Under the pieces are notes generated by a model that saw nothing but the letters and a program-made list of their open reading frames with translations, did no database searches and was not told the DNA's origin. A stretch of 26,493 nt of DNA from positions 1 to 26,493 of the IMG/VR virus record IMGVR_UViG_3300032288_004167. The stretch is one strand, 5' to 3'. Shown here piece by piece: positions 7,480 through 14,529 of this stretch; position 1 is the first letter of the stretch; each line of letters starts with the position of its first letter. The position numbers and the translations under genes were made by a program. Origin of the DNA: a virus.

Positions 7480-8241
7480 ATGAAAAAAATTCTTATAATG
7501 GGTTTACCTGGATCAGGTAAAACTACATTAGCTCAAAATTTGTTAGATTATTTACCCATACACACTCTTTGGTTAAATGCAGATGAAGTTCGTAAAGTTG
7601 CTAATGACTGGGATTTTACTACTGAAGGTCGTGAGCGCCAAGCCAAACGAATGAAAAAACTTGCTGCTGATTCTATTGAGCTGGGTAGTTATGTTTTAGC
7701 AGATTTTATTGCTCCGCTGCCCATGCATAGAAATGAATTTGGTGCAGACTTTATTATCTGGATGGATACTATTAGTAGTAGCAGATTTCCAGATACTGAT
7801 AAGTTGTTTGAAAAACCAAACAATGCAAATATAGTTATTAAAGATTTTCAATATAGTGTGTTAGACATTGTATCACAAATTAATGCTAGTTTTTTTGATA
7901 GCAAAAAGCCAACAACACAATTATTAGGTCGTTGGCAACCCTGGCATCCGGGACATCAGGCATTGTTTGAAAGAGCTTTACAGAAATCAGAGCAGGTAAA
8001 CATCCAGGTCAGAGATACTGCTGGATCTGAAGGTAATCCGCTTAACTTTTTAGAGGTTAAAACCCGAATTGAAGAAGCATTATTACCTACTTATTTTGGC
8101 AAATATCTTATAACACTTGTGCCAAATATTGTCCACATAACTTATGGACGCACAGTTGGATACACCATAGAACAAGAATATTTAGGTGCTGAAATAGAAA
8201 ATATAAGTGGTACCGAAATAAGAAAAAAAATGAATCTTTAA
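7480..8241 (+). CDS. P-loop kinase-nucleotidyltransferase fusion
   Basis: 253 residues. The N-terminal half is a small-molecule kinase like APS kinase: Walker A GLPGSGKTT (8-16), LNADEVR (32-38) as the substrate-binding segment, and a FIAPLPMHRNEF stretch like the F-I-S-P loop. The C-terminal half is an HxGH nucleotidyltransferase: RWQPWHPGHQALF (HPGH 156-159) and ISGTEIRKKM (242-251), the ISGT-x-(I/V)-R motif found in ATP sulfurylase, NMN and cytidylyl transferases. One chain could phosphorylate a substrate and also couple a nucleotide, in an order reversed from NadR (adenylyltransferase first). Candidate pathways are sulfate activation, NAD salvage or sugar activation; I cannot choose. It is AT-richer than the preceding gene. 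Confidence 0.78.
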   Translation: MKKILIMGLPGSGKTTLAQNLLDYLPIHTLWLNADEVRKVANDWDFTTEGRERQAKRMKKLAADSIELGSYVLADFIAPLPMHRNEFGADFIIWMDTISSSRFPDTDKLFEKPNNANIVIKDFQYSVLDIVSQINASFFDSKKPTTQLLGRWQPWHPGHQALFERALQKSEQVNIQVRDTAGSEGNPLNFLEVKTRIEEALLPTYFGKYLITLVPNIVHITYGRTVGYTIEQEYLGAEIENISGTEIRKKMNL

Positions 8242-8245
8242 GTAT

Positions 8246-8274
8246 TTGACATTAAACTTGTTTTGCACTAATAT
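8246..8274 (+). promoter_or_regulatory. Sigma70-type promoter
   Basis: TTGACA (8246-8251), 17 bases, TAATAT (8269-8274), five bases after the stop of the kinase fusion. Transcription would begin near 8281, about 22 bases before the ATG of the signal-peptide protein. This is why the apparent TTG start at 8246 is rejected. Confidence 0.65.
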
Positions 8275-8302
8275 ACACACTCAACCATTTTTGGAATGTA
8301 CA

Positions 8303-8788
8303 ATGAAACAAATACTAATAGCCGTAATATTTTTAGCATCGTCTGCCTTTGCAGAAGAAGGGGATATACATTTTCGTATTAACCTTCATGGTGTACACCA
8401 TCATGTACCTCCTACTAGTAAACGATACCTAAACAATGATGTTTACGGATTTAATCTGGGTTACGAACTTCCCTATAATTTTATTGTGGGTGCAGGTGTT
8501 TTTGCAAACAGCATGAAGGATTATGGAAGCAATTCAGGTCGTACAAGTAATTTTTTCCAGATAGAAAACCGTCTGTATAAAGACGAGTCCTGGGCATTTT
8601 ATGCTCGATACAGGATCGCTAACAATTATTATGCTAGTTATTATCAGCATAGCTGGAAACAAACTGTGGGTGTTGATGCATGTCACACTTTGTTCAGTAC
8701 TAAATGGGAAGGATGTATTACCCATGTACTCTGGACTGAAGGCACAAAAACTTCTGCCAGTGCCTGGGCTGTACGGACAACATTCTAA
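8303..8788 (+). CDS. Exported protein, candidate outer-membrane beta-barrel
   Basis: 161 residues from the ATG at 8303. Residues 1-17 (MKQILIAVIFLASSAFA) are a classical Sec signal peptide with an A-F-A cut before EEGD. The mature part has no hydrophobic helix, but alternating aromatic/polar strands (YGFNLGYELPYNFIVGAGVF, WAFYARYRIANNYY, AWAVRTTF) and a C-terminal Phe, as in beta-barrels inserted by the BAM complex. Two Cys (in CHTLF and GCITH) could form a disulfide. Overall layout resembles small barrels of the PagP/PagL size class, but no catalytic residue can be assigned. In an infected Gram-negative cell it could modify or mask the surface, such as superinfection exclusion (inference). 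The stop abuts the dCMP deaminase ATG. Confidence 0.7.
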   Translation: MKQILIAVIFLASSAFAEEGDIHFRINLHGVHHHVPPTSKRYLNNDVYGFNLGYELPYNFIVGAGVFANSMKDYGSNSGRTSNFFQIENRLYKDESWAFYARYRIANNYYASYYQHSWKQTVGVDACHTLFSTKWEGCITHVLWTEGTKTSASAWAVRTTF

Positions 8789-9304
8789 ATGAAAGAAAAA
8801 TTCGTCAAACTCTACATGGACATGGCCCAACGGGTCTCAGAGTTAAGTCATGCTCAGAGACTCAAAGTGGGCGCTGTTATAGTCGTAGATGATACAGTGA
8901 TCAGCTATGGTTACAACGGCATGCCTGCAGGCTGGGACAATACCTGTGAGGATGTAGAATACTCAAAGTACCATCAGGATTATGTAGATCCTGGCACATT
9001 AAGAGCAACCACAGTAGACGAGATCAAAGAGCAATTTCCATTGCAGGACGAGACTGGTCGTTATTTCAGACTGATCACAAAACCCGAGGTATTACATGCT
9101 GAATCAAATGCGATCGCAAAACTGGCTCGATCTACTAATAGGGGGCTTGGCGCTGATCTTTTTGTTACTCATAGTCCTTGCCTGGGATGCGCCAAACTTA
9201 TCTATCAGTCTGGTATACGGCGTGTATTTTATTCTCAGGATTATAGAGATGACGCAGGCATCCAGTTCCTGTGGAAGTCAGGAATAACCATAACTAAGGT
9301 ATAA
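8789..9304 (+). CDS. cd: dCMP deaminase
   Basis: 171 residues. The zinc site of the cytidine/deoxycytidylate deaminase family is complete: HAE (H103, E105) in EVLHAESNAIA and PCLGC (C131, C134). An early YGYNGMPAGWDNTCED block is the nucleotide-recognition region of phage and eukaryotic dCMP deaminases. The enzyme converts dCMP to dUMP, feeding thymidylate synthesis, and is usually activated by dCTP and inhibited by dTTP. Its length is close to that of the T4 enzyme (193). TAAATG coupling to the upstream gene and AAGG-based spacing to the next show an operon. With the MazG-like protein it is the nucleotide-pool part of the window. Confidence 0.92.
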   Translation: MKEKFVKLYMDMAQRVSELSHAQRLKVGAVIVVDDTVISYGYNGMPAGWDNTCEDVEYSKYHQDYVDPGTLRATTVDEIKEQFPLQDETGRYFRLITKPEVLHAESNAIAKLARSTNRGLGADLFVTHSPCLGCAKLIYQSGIRRVFYSQDYRDDAGIQFLWKSGITITKV

Positions 9305-9305
9305 T

Positions 9306-9521
9306 ATGTCAGGAAAAGGATCAGGTCGTAGGCCCAAACAAGTTAGCACAGAAACATTTAATGCCAATTGGGATAAAATTTTTAGTCCTCGTGAACGCGA
9401 TGATGCCAATGCCGAAGATGAAGCCTTTGAACTAGTACGCAAGAAAATGGCAGATGCACAGACCGCAGCCTGGATGAAGGACGAATATTATGACCAAGAA
9501 AAAGATAGCGACAAGTCCTGA
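9306..9521 (+). CDS. Small conserved hypothetical phage protein (71 aa)
   Basis: Starts MSGKGSGRRPKQVSTETFNANWDKIF, a basic Gly-rich opening followed by an F-x-x-N-W-D-x-I-F segment that I recognise as recurring in small phage proteins of unknown role; the C-terminal half is acidic. No enzyme motif. It begins one base after the deaminase stop, with AAGGT upstream, and its end overlaps the following gene by 32 bases in another frame. Probably a small nucleic-acid- or protein-binding factor, unproven. Confidence 0.75.
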   Translation: MSGKGSGRRPKQVSTETFNANWDKIFSPRERDDANAEDEAFELVRKKMADAQTAAWMKDEYYDQEKDSDKS

Positions 9522-10020
9522 CAGAAATACCTTCCTGAAAGAACGATATCTAGATCGGTGTAAGGAAGAAGGCAAAGAGCCCAATGAAAGTTATTTAACA
9601 ATGTTTGATAACATAGAGACTGGGCGTCAAAACTGGGAAAGTCAGGAACATACAGATAATTTGGAATACGATCTGCGTACTTCTGAATGGATCGTAGAAA
9701 AAGTAAGATCTAGTGAAAGCTATGCACAAAACATCTATGCAGCATTATGCAATAATGACTTTCAGAAGTTAGAAGCCTGGCCCATACTCAAAGATGAACA
9801 ATGGGGATGTAGTTGGCGCTATGCTGGTGGTATAGTAGCAGACCTCAGAGGTCATGGAGATTACATAGACTGGTATTGTAGTGGAAGTCGGTCTAAGGCA
9901 CATACTGAGGATAACGAATCGTTTGAAAAAGGTTTTGTATCAGAAGGTACAGTAACCAACGAAGTGTATGAAGATTTATTGAAGTTAGGTTGGAAAGTAT
10001 TAGATAATACCAACGATTAA
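9490..10020 (+). CDS. Conserved hypothetical phage protein (176 aa)
   Basis: Highly charged protein. The central block AWPILKDEQWGCSWRYAGG, followed by IVADLRGHGDYIDWYCSG, is distinctive and recalls proteins widespread in aquatic T4-like phages, of unknown function. No membrane segment, P-loop or zinc cluster. The ATG at 9490 lies inside the end of the preceding gene with AAGGA just before it, a normal coupled start. It is followed by an AAGGAG site and the Bax-inhibitor-1 gene. Confidence 0.8.
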   Translation: MTKKKIATSPDRNTFLKERYLDRCKEEGKEPNESYLTMFDNIETGRQNWESQEHTDNLEYDLRTSEWIVEKVRSSESYAQNIYAALCNNDFQKLEAWPILKDEQWGCSWRYAGGIVADLRGHGDYIDWYCSGSRSKAHTEDNESFEKGFVSEGTVTNEVYEDLLKLGWKVLDNTND

Positions 10021-10034
10021 ACCCAAGGAGAAAC

Positions 10035-10721
10035 ATGATGTTTGATAACAACACAATGACTTATCGTAGTGCAGATGCCACCATAAGTGCCATGAGTAGG
10101 GTTTACTTACACATGATGCTGGCTGTAATTACCAGCATGGTGGTTAGTTTGTATGTAGGCACTAGTCCTGATCTAGTTCGATTCTTTTTTACAGGCTGGA
10201 TGAAATGGGTAACAATCTTTGCACCACTGGCTGCTGTATTTGGTGTAGGCCTGGTGCTTGCTACCGATCCACCCAGACCGGTAGCCATCAGTTTGTTACA
10301 TGGATTCGCAGCACTAATGGGACTGAGCTTTGCTGCCATATTTGTGATTTATAAGATGGGTAGTATAGTAGGAGCCTTCATGGGTGGCGCAGTATTGTTT
10401 GGTACCCTGAGCTTTTATGGATTCTTCACTAAACGCAACCTGGACAGTATCGGACAGTTCTTGTTTGTGGGTTTAATAGCCATTGTCATAGCTAGTATTA
10501 TTAATATCTTCCTGGAAAGTTCGGCATTCCAGATGATTATCTCGGCCTGTGCCATCCTTGTGTTCCTGGGACTTACGGCCTATGATACCCAAAAGATCCG
10601 TGAAGCAGTTAGTGTAGAAGGCAATGATACGGCAGAAATTGTAGGTGCATTAACCCTGTATCTGGACTTTATTAATCTGTTCCTGAGCCTGCTGCAACTG
10701 TTTGGTGATAAAAAGGAATAA
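10035..10721 (+). CDS. Bax inhibitor-1/YccA family integral membrane protein
   Basis: 228 residues, mostly hydrophobic, with about seven membrane helices by eye and a short polar N-terminus. The family signature is clear: repeated small-residue helices, FGTLSFYGFFTKRNL midway and a final segment LTAYDTQKIREAV, then LTLYLDFINLFLSLLQLFG, which holds the conserved Asp residues of the BI-1 calcium/proton-leak channel family (the aspartyl pH sensor pair). Bacterial relatives sit in the inner membrane. A phage copy could tune membrane stress, calcium leak, FtsH proteolysis (YccA is an FtsH substrate/modulator) or lysis timing; these are inferences. A strong AAGGAG ribosome site precedes the ATG. 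Confidence 0.92.
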   Translation: MMFDNNTMTYRSADATISAMSRVYLHMMLAVITSMVVSLYVGTSPDLVRFFFTGWMKWVTIFAPLAAVFGVGLVLATDPPRPVAISLLHGFAALMGLSFAAIFVIYKMGSIVGAFMGGAVLFGTLSFYGFFTKRNLDSIGQFLFVGLIAIVIASIINIFLESSAFQMIISACAILVFLGLTAYDTQKIREAVSVEGNDTAEIVGALTLYLDFINLFLSLLQLFGDKKE

Positions 10722-10723
10722 TC

Positions 10724-11617
10724 ATGTCAGACCTTAAAGAGCAAGAAAAACTCATAGAAATTTTGAAGTTTACTCCCCGTACCTACACCCTACAGCTATG
10801 GGGTTACGGTGGCGAGTATGTCATGGGCACAGTGGATCGTCAAGTCTATGATTATTTTAGACGGCGCAGACTTGACCTGTCAGAATTTGCCTGGGATTCA
10901 GATTATGCTGAAAAGAATGATATCCCGGAAGATATGTGGCCCTTCCCACCAGGCTTATGGTATGAATGTGATGACATGGGTCATGTAGGTGGAGCAGATC
11001 GTGAGGCTGGTACCTTACAAATCTGCGATGAGAATGGTGATACTGTATACGAATGTAAACTAGAAAATATCACTGGTGGACTGGATGCAGATGGTTATCC
11101 TGAACCTGAATGGAGTAGCGGTGATGAGATCTACATAAATGAAAAGGAACCAGGTACTGTAGTGTTTATTGGTAGTAGCCATGAGAAAGGTACATTCTTC
11201 GAAGGGGAAATTAAACTAACTGCACCTCTGGATCTGAGTAAGTTAACATTGTATTACGATGAGATCGATGGTGCAGAAATTGTTAGTGGAGTATCATACA
11301 ATGATGAAGTTATAGAGAATTTTGGTGGCGGCACCGACGGTAAGAGTTCTGATTTTGGATTTTATATTGCTGGGTCCAATACAGATGGCAAATTTGAACG
11401 CTACAAGAACCTGGACGACATCGTCTATCCTCTGACCCAATGGTACCCAGCTAAAGTAAATCCTGTCAGAGTAGGCGAATATGAAATTACGGACAAAGAG
11501 GGTTATGCCCACAGAGCTTACTGGACTGGAGAAGTCTGGAACAAACTCTGGGGAGAGCCACCCGAGCAACTCAAAATTAAGGAATGGCAAGGGATATCTG
11601 TGGACCCAGATTTGTAA
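10724..11617 (+). CDS. Conserved hypothetical acidic phage protein (297 aa)
   Basis: Rich in Asp, Glu, Gly, Tyr and Trp. The N-terminal region (LQLWGYGGEYVMGTVDRQVYDYF) and the middle (FPPGLWYECDDMGHVGGAD) are recognisable in marine phage genomes without a known role. Later parts are repetitive beta-type sequence (EIYINEKEPGTVVFIGSSHEK), a pattern that suits a binding or structural protein. No signal peptide, enzyme motif or membrane helix. It starts two bases after the BI-1 stop with AAGGAAT upstream and ends the auxiliary operon just before a new promoter. Confidence 0.8.
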   Translation: MSDLKEQEKLIEILKFTPRTYTLQLWGYGGEYVMGTVDRQVYDYFRRRRLDLSEFAWDSDYAEKNDIPEDMWPFPPGLWYECDDMGHVGGADREAGTLQICDENGDTVYECKLENITGGLDADGYPEPEWSSGDEIYINEKEPGTVVFIGSSHEKGTFFEGEIKLTAPLDLSKLTLYYDEIDGAEIVSGVSYNDEVIENFGGGTDGKSSDFGFYIAGSNTDGKFERYKNLDDIVYPLTQWYPAKVNPVRVGEYEITDKEGYAHRAYWTGEVWNKLWGEPPEQLKIKEWQGISVDPDL

Positions 11618-11633
11618 AATGAATCTGAAGTAC

Positions 11634-11662
11634 TTGCTTTTTGGATTAAATTAGTGTATCAT
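11634..11662 (+). promoter_or_regulatory. Sigma70-type promoter
   Basis: TTGCTT (11634-11639), 17 bases, TATCAT (11657-11662), with the expected transcription start near 11669 and a TAGGAG ribosome site before the ATG at 11694. The -35 begins 17 bases after the preceding stop codon. Confidence 0.55.
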
Positions 11663-11693
11663 GGCATCATGTTGTTCAACTTAGGAGTAAAAA

Positions 11694-11858
11694 ATGTTTG
11701 AAGTTATCGAAATCCGTAAGGTACAGAACGGCTTTGTCATAAGCGTTGATGGTCAGGAATATGTTTTTGATGCTCAGCGCAAGGTAATCAAGTTCATTAA
11801 AGACTTTACCGATAGCAAAGCCTCCAACAAGCGTAGCCAATCCGACTCAGAGGAATAA
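11694..11858 (+). CDS. Small hypothetical protein (54 aa)
   Basis: Frame MFEVIEIRKVQNGFVISVDG, then QEYVFDAQRKVIKFIKDF and an Ser/Asp-rich tail. It reads as two beta hairpins and a helix. The ribosome site TAGGAG lies seven bases before the ATG, a promoter stands upstream, and G/C-ending codons are common, all arguing for a real, well-translated gene. No family recognised. It is followed after one base by the next small gene, whose GAGGA ribosome site lies inside its end. Confidence 0.75.
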   Translation: MFEVIEIRKVQNGFVISVDGQEYVFDAQRKVIKFIKDFTDSKASNKRSQSDSEE

Positions 11859-11859
11859 T

Positions 11860-12075
11860 ATGAACTCAGTGTTCGTGCTCCTGATCCTTTCTTCGCAGGG
11901 TGTCTACGAAGCCCAGAGCTTCGACACCATGATTAAGTGTTTGCAAACCAGCAGCCAGATCAAGAAGGCTGAGACTCTGTGCGTAGAGCGCAAGCCTCTG
12001 GACCCCGAAGCTGAGATGAAACGGGTGCTCAGGGCATTTAAAAGCCTCAGGGACGCCATGGACAAGGATCTCTAA
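11860..12075 (+). CDS. Small hypothetical protein with hydrophobic N-terminus (71 aa)
   Basis: MNSVFVLLILSSQGVYEAQSF opens with a short hydrophobic stretch, then C27 in MIKCLQ and C41 in ETLCVER, then a charged C-terminal helix. The pattern 'FVLLI-S-x-G ... F-x-x-x-x-x-C ... x-x-x-CVE' is familiar from small phage proteins; the hydrophobic part is too short for a sure signal peptide and reads better as a buried strand. Function unknown. It uses the same G/C-rich codon style as the neighbouring AAA+ gene. It is followed by 184 bases carrying two promoters. Confidence 0.72.
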   Translation: MNSVFVLLILSSQGVYEAQSFDTMIKCLQTSSQIKKAETLCVERKPLDPEAEMKRVLRAFKSLRDAMDKDL

Positions 12076-12116
12076 GTCATTGATTTCATTGAGGTTTTTT
12101 TCAGCTCAGAAAATGC

Positions 12117-12145
12117 TTGACTTTTGGGCTAAAAACCTGCATAAT
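12117..12145 (+). promoter_or_regulatory. Sigma70-type promoter P1 of the AAA+ gene
   Basis: TTGACT (12117-12122), 17 bases, CATAAT (12140-12145). It would start a leader of about 108 bases. An inverted repeat, TTGGGCT (12124-12130) and AGCCCAA (12167-12173), spans its -10 region and start and could be an operator or a leader hairpin. Confidence 0.6.
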
Positions 12146-12197
12146 ACTGACTTACTGAATAAGAAGAGCCCAACAAACCACGCAGTATAAGAAGTGG

Positions 12198-12226
12198 TTG
12201 ACAAAATGGCCCAATTAGTGCATAAT
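12198..12226 (+). promoter_or_regulatory. Sigma70-type promoter P2 of the AAA+ gene
   Basis: Perfect TTGACA (12198-12203), 17 bases, CATAAT (12221-12226). The start near 12233 leaves a 27-base leader holding TAGGAG before the ATG at 12260. P1 and P2 share the same spacing and -10 hexamer, 81 bases apart. Confidence 0.75.
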
Positions 12227-12259
12227 AGCAGCATACAAACTAATTAGGAGAGCTAGACG

Positions 12260-13297
12260 ATGAGCAGCTATATTCGTGTCAAACAAGGTACCTATGCCAA
12301 GAAAACCGTTCGTGGTGTAGTGCTTCCCCTGGTTGAACAGTTCAAAACTGGTAGCAAGGGTGGCTATGTTACCGTTAACGGTGCCTACTTCAAAGTGGAC
12401 CGTAACATCCGTGTTATGATCGACAGTCCCCGTGACTACGAATTCGTTTCTGAGTCCGAATACCTAGCTCAGAGCTCTGACTTGCAGCCCATGAACCTGG
12501 GTGTTCAGGCTGAAGTGCAGACTGAGACCGATGAGCAAATCATGGAGCGTATCGGTACCCGCTTCGAAATCCTGACTGACATGACCAAGGCTGCTACTTG
12601 CGGCGAGATCCGTGCGCTCATCGTTACTGGCCCGCCCGGAGTTGGTAAGAGCTTTGGTGTGGAAAAGGTTCTGGAAGAGCAGAGCCTGTTTGAAAAAATC
12701 GCTGGCAAGCGAGCCAAATACGAAGTGGTTAAGGGTGCAGCTACTGCCCTGGGCCTGTATCAGATCCTGTACAAGTATTCGGAGCGTGGCAGCGTGGTTG
12801 TGTTTGATGACTGCGACACCGTGCTGTTTGACGATGTAGCCCTGAACTTGCTCAAGGGTGCTCTGGACTCGGGTAAGAAGCGCAAGATTAGCTGGAACTC
12901 CGAGAGCCGTGTACTTCGCGAGGAAGGCATCCCTGACAGCTTCGAATTCCGTGGCTCAGTGATCTTCATTACCAACCTGAAGTTTGATCAGGTCCGTAGC
13001 AAGACTCTGCAAGAGCACTTGCTGGCGCTCCAGTCGCGCTGCCACTTCCTGGACCTGACCATGAACACTGAGCGCGATAAGTTTCTGCGTATCAAGCAGA
13101 TTGCCAATACTGGTGAACTGTTTGACGGCTACGACTTCAGTGACGAAGACCAGACTGAAATCCTGGACTTCATGGAAGCTAACCGTAACAAACTGCGCGA
13201 AATGAGCCTGCGTATGGCACTCAAGATTGCGGACCTGAAGCGCATGAGTGCTACCAACTGGCGTAACCTTGCACTGGCTACTGTTTGCAAGGCGTAA
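12260..13297 (+). CDS. AAA+ ATPase, probably highly expressed
   Basis: 345 residues. Walker A GPPGVGKS (124-131), Walker B VVVFDDCD (179-186), sensor-1 FITN (N239) and a QSRC segment (258-261) like the SRC motif of clamp-loader ATPases. The first 110 residues are a separate beta-rich domain (YVTVNGAYFKVDRNIRV). I recognise the family from aquatic T4-like phages; it is not a standard gp44 (the P-loop sits too far in, and the N-terminal domain is extra), so I call it only an AAA+ machine, perhaps a loader or remodelling factor acting on DNA. CTG, AAC, AAG and CGT codons dominate, unlike the AT-rich neighbours. Two promoters in front and two terminators behind make it an independent, strongly expressed unit. 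Confidence 0.85.
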   Translation: MSSYIRVKQGTYAKKTVRGVVLPLVEQFKTGSKGGYVTVNGAYFKVDRNIRVMIDSPRDYEFVSESEYLAQSSDLQPMNLGVQAEVQTETDEQIMERIGTRFEILTDMTKAATCGEIRALIVTGPPGVGKSFGVEKVLEEQSLFEKIAGKRAKYEVVKGAATALGLYQILYKYSERGSVVVFDDCDTVLFDDVALNLLKGALDSGKKRKISWNSESRVLREEGIPDSFEFRGSVIFITNLKFDQVRSKTLQEHLLALQSRCHFLDLTMNTERDKFLRIKQIANTGELFDGYDFSDEDQTEILDFMEANRNKLREMSLRMALKIADLKRMSATNWRNLALATVCKA

Positions 13298-13308
13298 TAG
13301 GTTGCTCC

Positions 13309-13343
13309 TAACCGCTGTCTAGTCTAGCTTTACAGCGGTTTTT
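13309..13343 (+). terminator. Intrinsic terminator 1 after the AAA+ gene
   Basis: Perfect 9-base stem AACCGCTGT (13310-13318) and ACAGCGGTT (13332-13340) with a 13-base loop, followed by a T run. It begins 12 bases after the stop codon. Confidence 0.85.
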
Positions 13344-13377
13344 AATGCCCCACAAAAGTTTCGTGGGGCATTTTTTT
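13344..13377 (+). terminator. Intrinsic terminator 2 (tandem)
   Basis: Perfect 10-base stem AATGCCCCAC (13344-13353) and GTGGGGCATT (13363-13372) with a 9-base loop and a run of seven T. It immediately follows terminator 1. Its T tract runs into the -35 box of the next promoter. Confidence 0.88.
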
Positions 13378-13404
13378 GACTTCTTTTTCTGTAAAATGTA
13401 GACT
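13376..13404 (+). promoter_or_regulatory. Sigma70-type promoter, start of transcription on the ATG
   Basis: TTGACT (13376-13381), 17 bases, TAGACT (13399-13404). Transcription should begin about seven bases downstream, that is at or next to the ATG at 13411. No ribosome-binding site can fit, which suggests a leaderless message. Confidence 0.6.
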
Positions 13405-13410
13405 GCTTGA

Positions 13411-14529
13411 ATGCGTGAACCACTATACCTAGAAGACTATGCTACCATGCTCTTGTATCTGGCCGATGCCAAAATCATGCCTTTGCGGTTAAGCAGAGTA
13501 GACCAATTATTCGTAGAAGGCATAGTCAATCATAATGTTTGCACAGGCATAGGACTTACTCAGCCACAGGTTGATCTGATACGCACACTTGTACTAAAAT
13601 ATAATCGACAGCTTCGTAAACATGGCATAGATTCAGAGCAAGTTAAAACAGCCAAACCCAAACATCAGATACGAATAAGTCAGGACCCAATAACACCCTG
13701 CATAGACTTTGATGGCCAGTATTTTAGGTTTCAATTCACACACAGGATTAAAAACTACAAAGATTTCTGGAACAGATTACATCAGATAAGGGGAACATTT
13801 AATCTGGATCAGGGCATGGCTTATCCAAGTCTGGCTAACATTGCTATACTAGAAAGATATGCCAAAGAGTTTCCCATGCACATAACAGACTCTGCTTCGC
13901 AAATCATAGAACAGGCTAAAGCATTTAAACAGAAGCATAAAGATTATAAACTAAAATTGTTACCCAACGGTACCATATCACATGCCAGTCCTGAATTACG
14001 AGCACACTTACGCAAAAAAACTTCTGGCATGGACCTGACACAAAAGCTATATTGGCTTTATGACAGAGCATATGAATACGGTTATACTGTGGACACGGTT
14101 AAGGATATTGTTAAAAATGCCAACTTTAAAATAGGACTTAGCTGGCACCATAATATTATGTTCCAAGTTAATGATGATTTAACTTTTGAAGACATTAAAC
14201 ACTATGCTGACGCCGTGGGTCGTAAATACATACTCTGGTGGACATCTGACCGTTCACATACTTTACCTTTTGCTTTTATAAAACACACGCATGTTGTAAA
14301 AGGAAATTATAATCATAAACCAATTTCTATACTAGATTTTGATGTAAATAAAATAAACTGTTGCCATAACTTAATTTATAGAAGAGGCGCACCCTTCGAT
14401 TCAGGTATGCAATTCATAATAGATAACGATCTGGAGTCAGAGACCTTGCTTCTTACTAACTCCTTAAAGTATAATACTAAAGCAAAGATGCTAACATTAA
14501 ATAAACCCAATGGCAAAAATAATAATTAA
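13411..14529 (+). CDS. Unknown phage protein preceding UvsW (372 aa)
   Basis: Residues 15-75 (LADAKIMPLRLSRVDQLFV ... LTQPQVDLIRTLVLKYNRQL) resemble the 'L-T-x-x-Q-x-x-L ... K-Y-x-x-Q-L' helical segment placed in front of phage helicase and primase domains. The rest has no nucleotide-binding or metal motif; it is a mixed alpha/beta protein rich in Lys, His, Asn and Tyr. It overlaps the helicase gene by 20 bases, so the two are made together and may form a complex. I suggest an accessory factor for UvsW-type branch migration or recombination; this is contextual only. Its third codon positions are very AT-rich, in contrast to the preceding AAA+ gene. Confidence 0.75.
   Translation: MREPLYLEDYATMLLYLADAKIMPLRLSRVDQLFVEGIVNHNVCTGIGLTQPQVDLIRTLVLKYNRQLRKHGIDSEQVKTAKPKHQIRISQDPITPCIDFDGQYFRFQFTHRIKNYKDFWNRLHQIRGTFNLDQGMAYPSLANIAILERYAKEFPMHITDSASQIIEQAKAFKQKHKDYKLKLLPNGTISHASPELRAHLRKKTSGMDLTQKLYWLYDRAYEYGYTVDTVKDIVKNANFKIGLSWHHNIMFQVNDDLTFEDIKHYADAVGRKYILWWTSDRSHTLPFAFIKHTHVVKGNYNHKPISILDFDVNKINCCHNLIYRRGAPFDSGMQFIIDNDLESETLLLTNSLKYNTKAKMLTLNKPNGKNNN

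Noticed and set aside
8246-8302. TTG-started extension of the exported protein
   Set aside because: It overlaps a TTGACA-17-TAATAT promoter and would bury the signal peptide.
12076-12110. Terminator after the 71-residue gene
   Set aside because: A T run is present, but no convincing stem precedes it.
12260-13297. Calling the AAA+ protein gp44 clamp loader
   Set aside because: Only the SRC-like motif agrees; the P-loop position and extra N-terminal domain do not.
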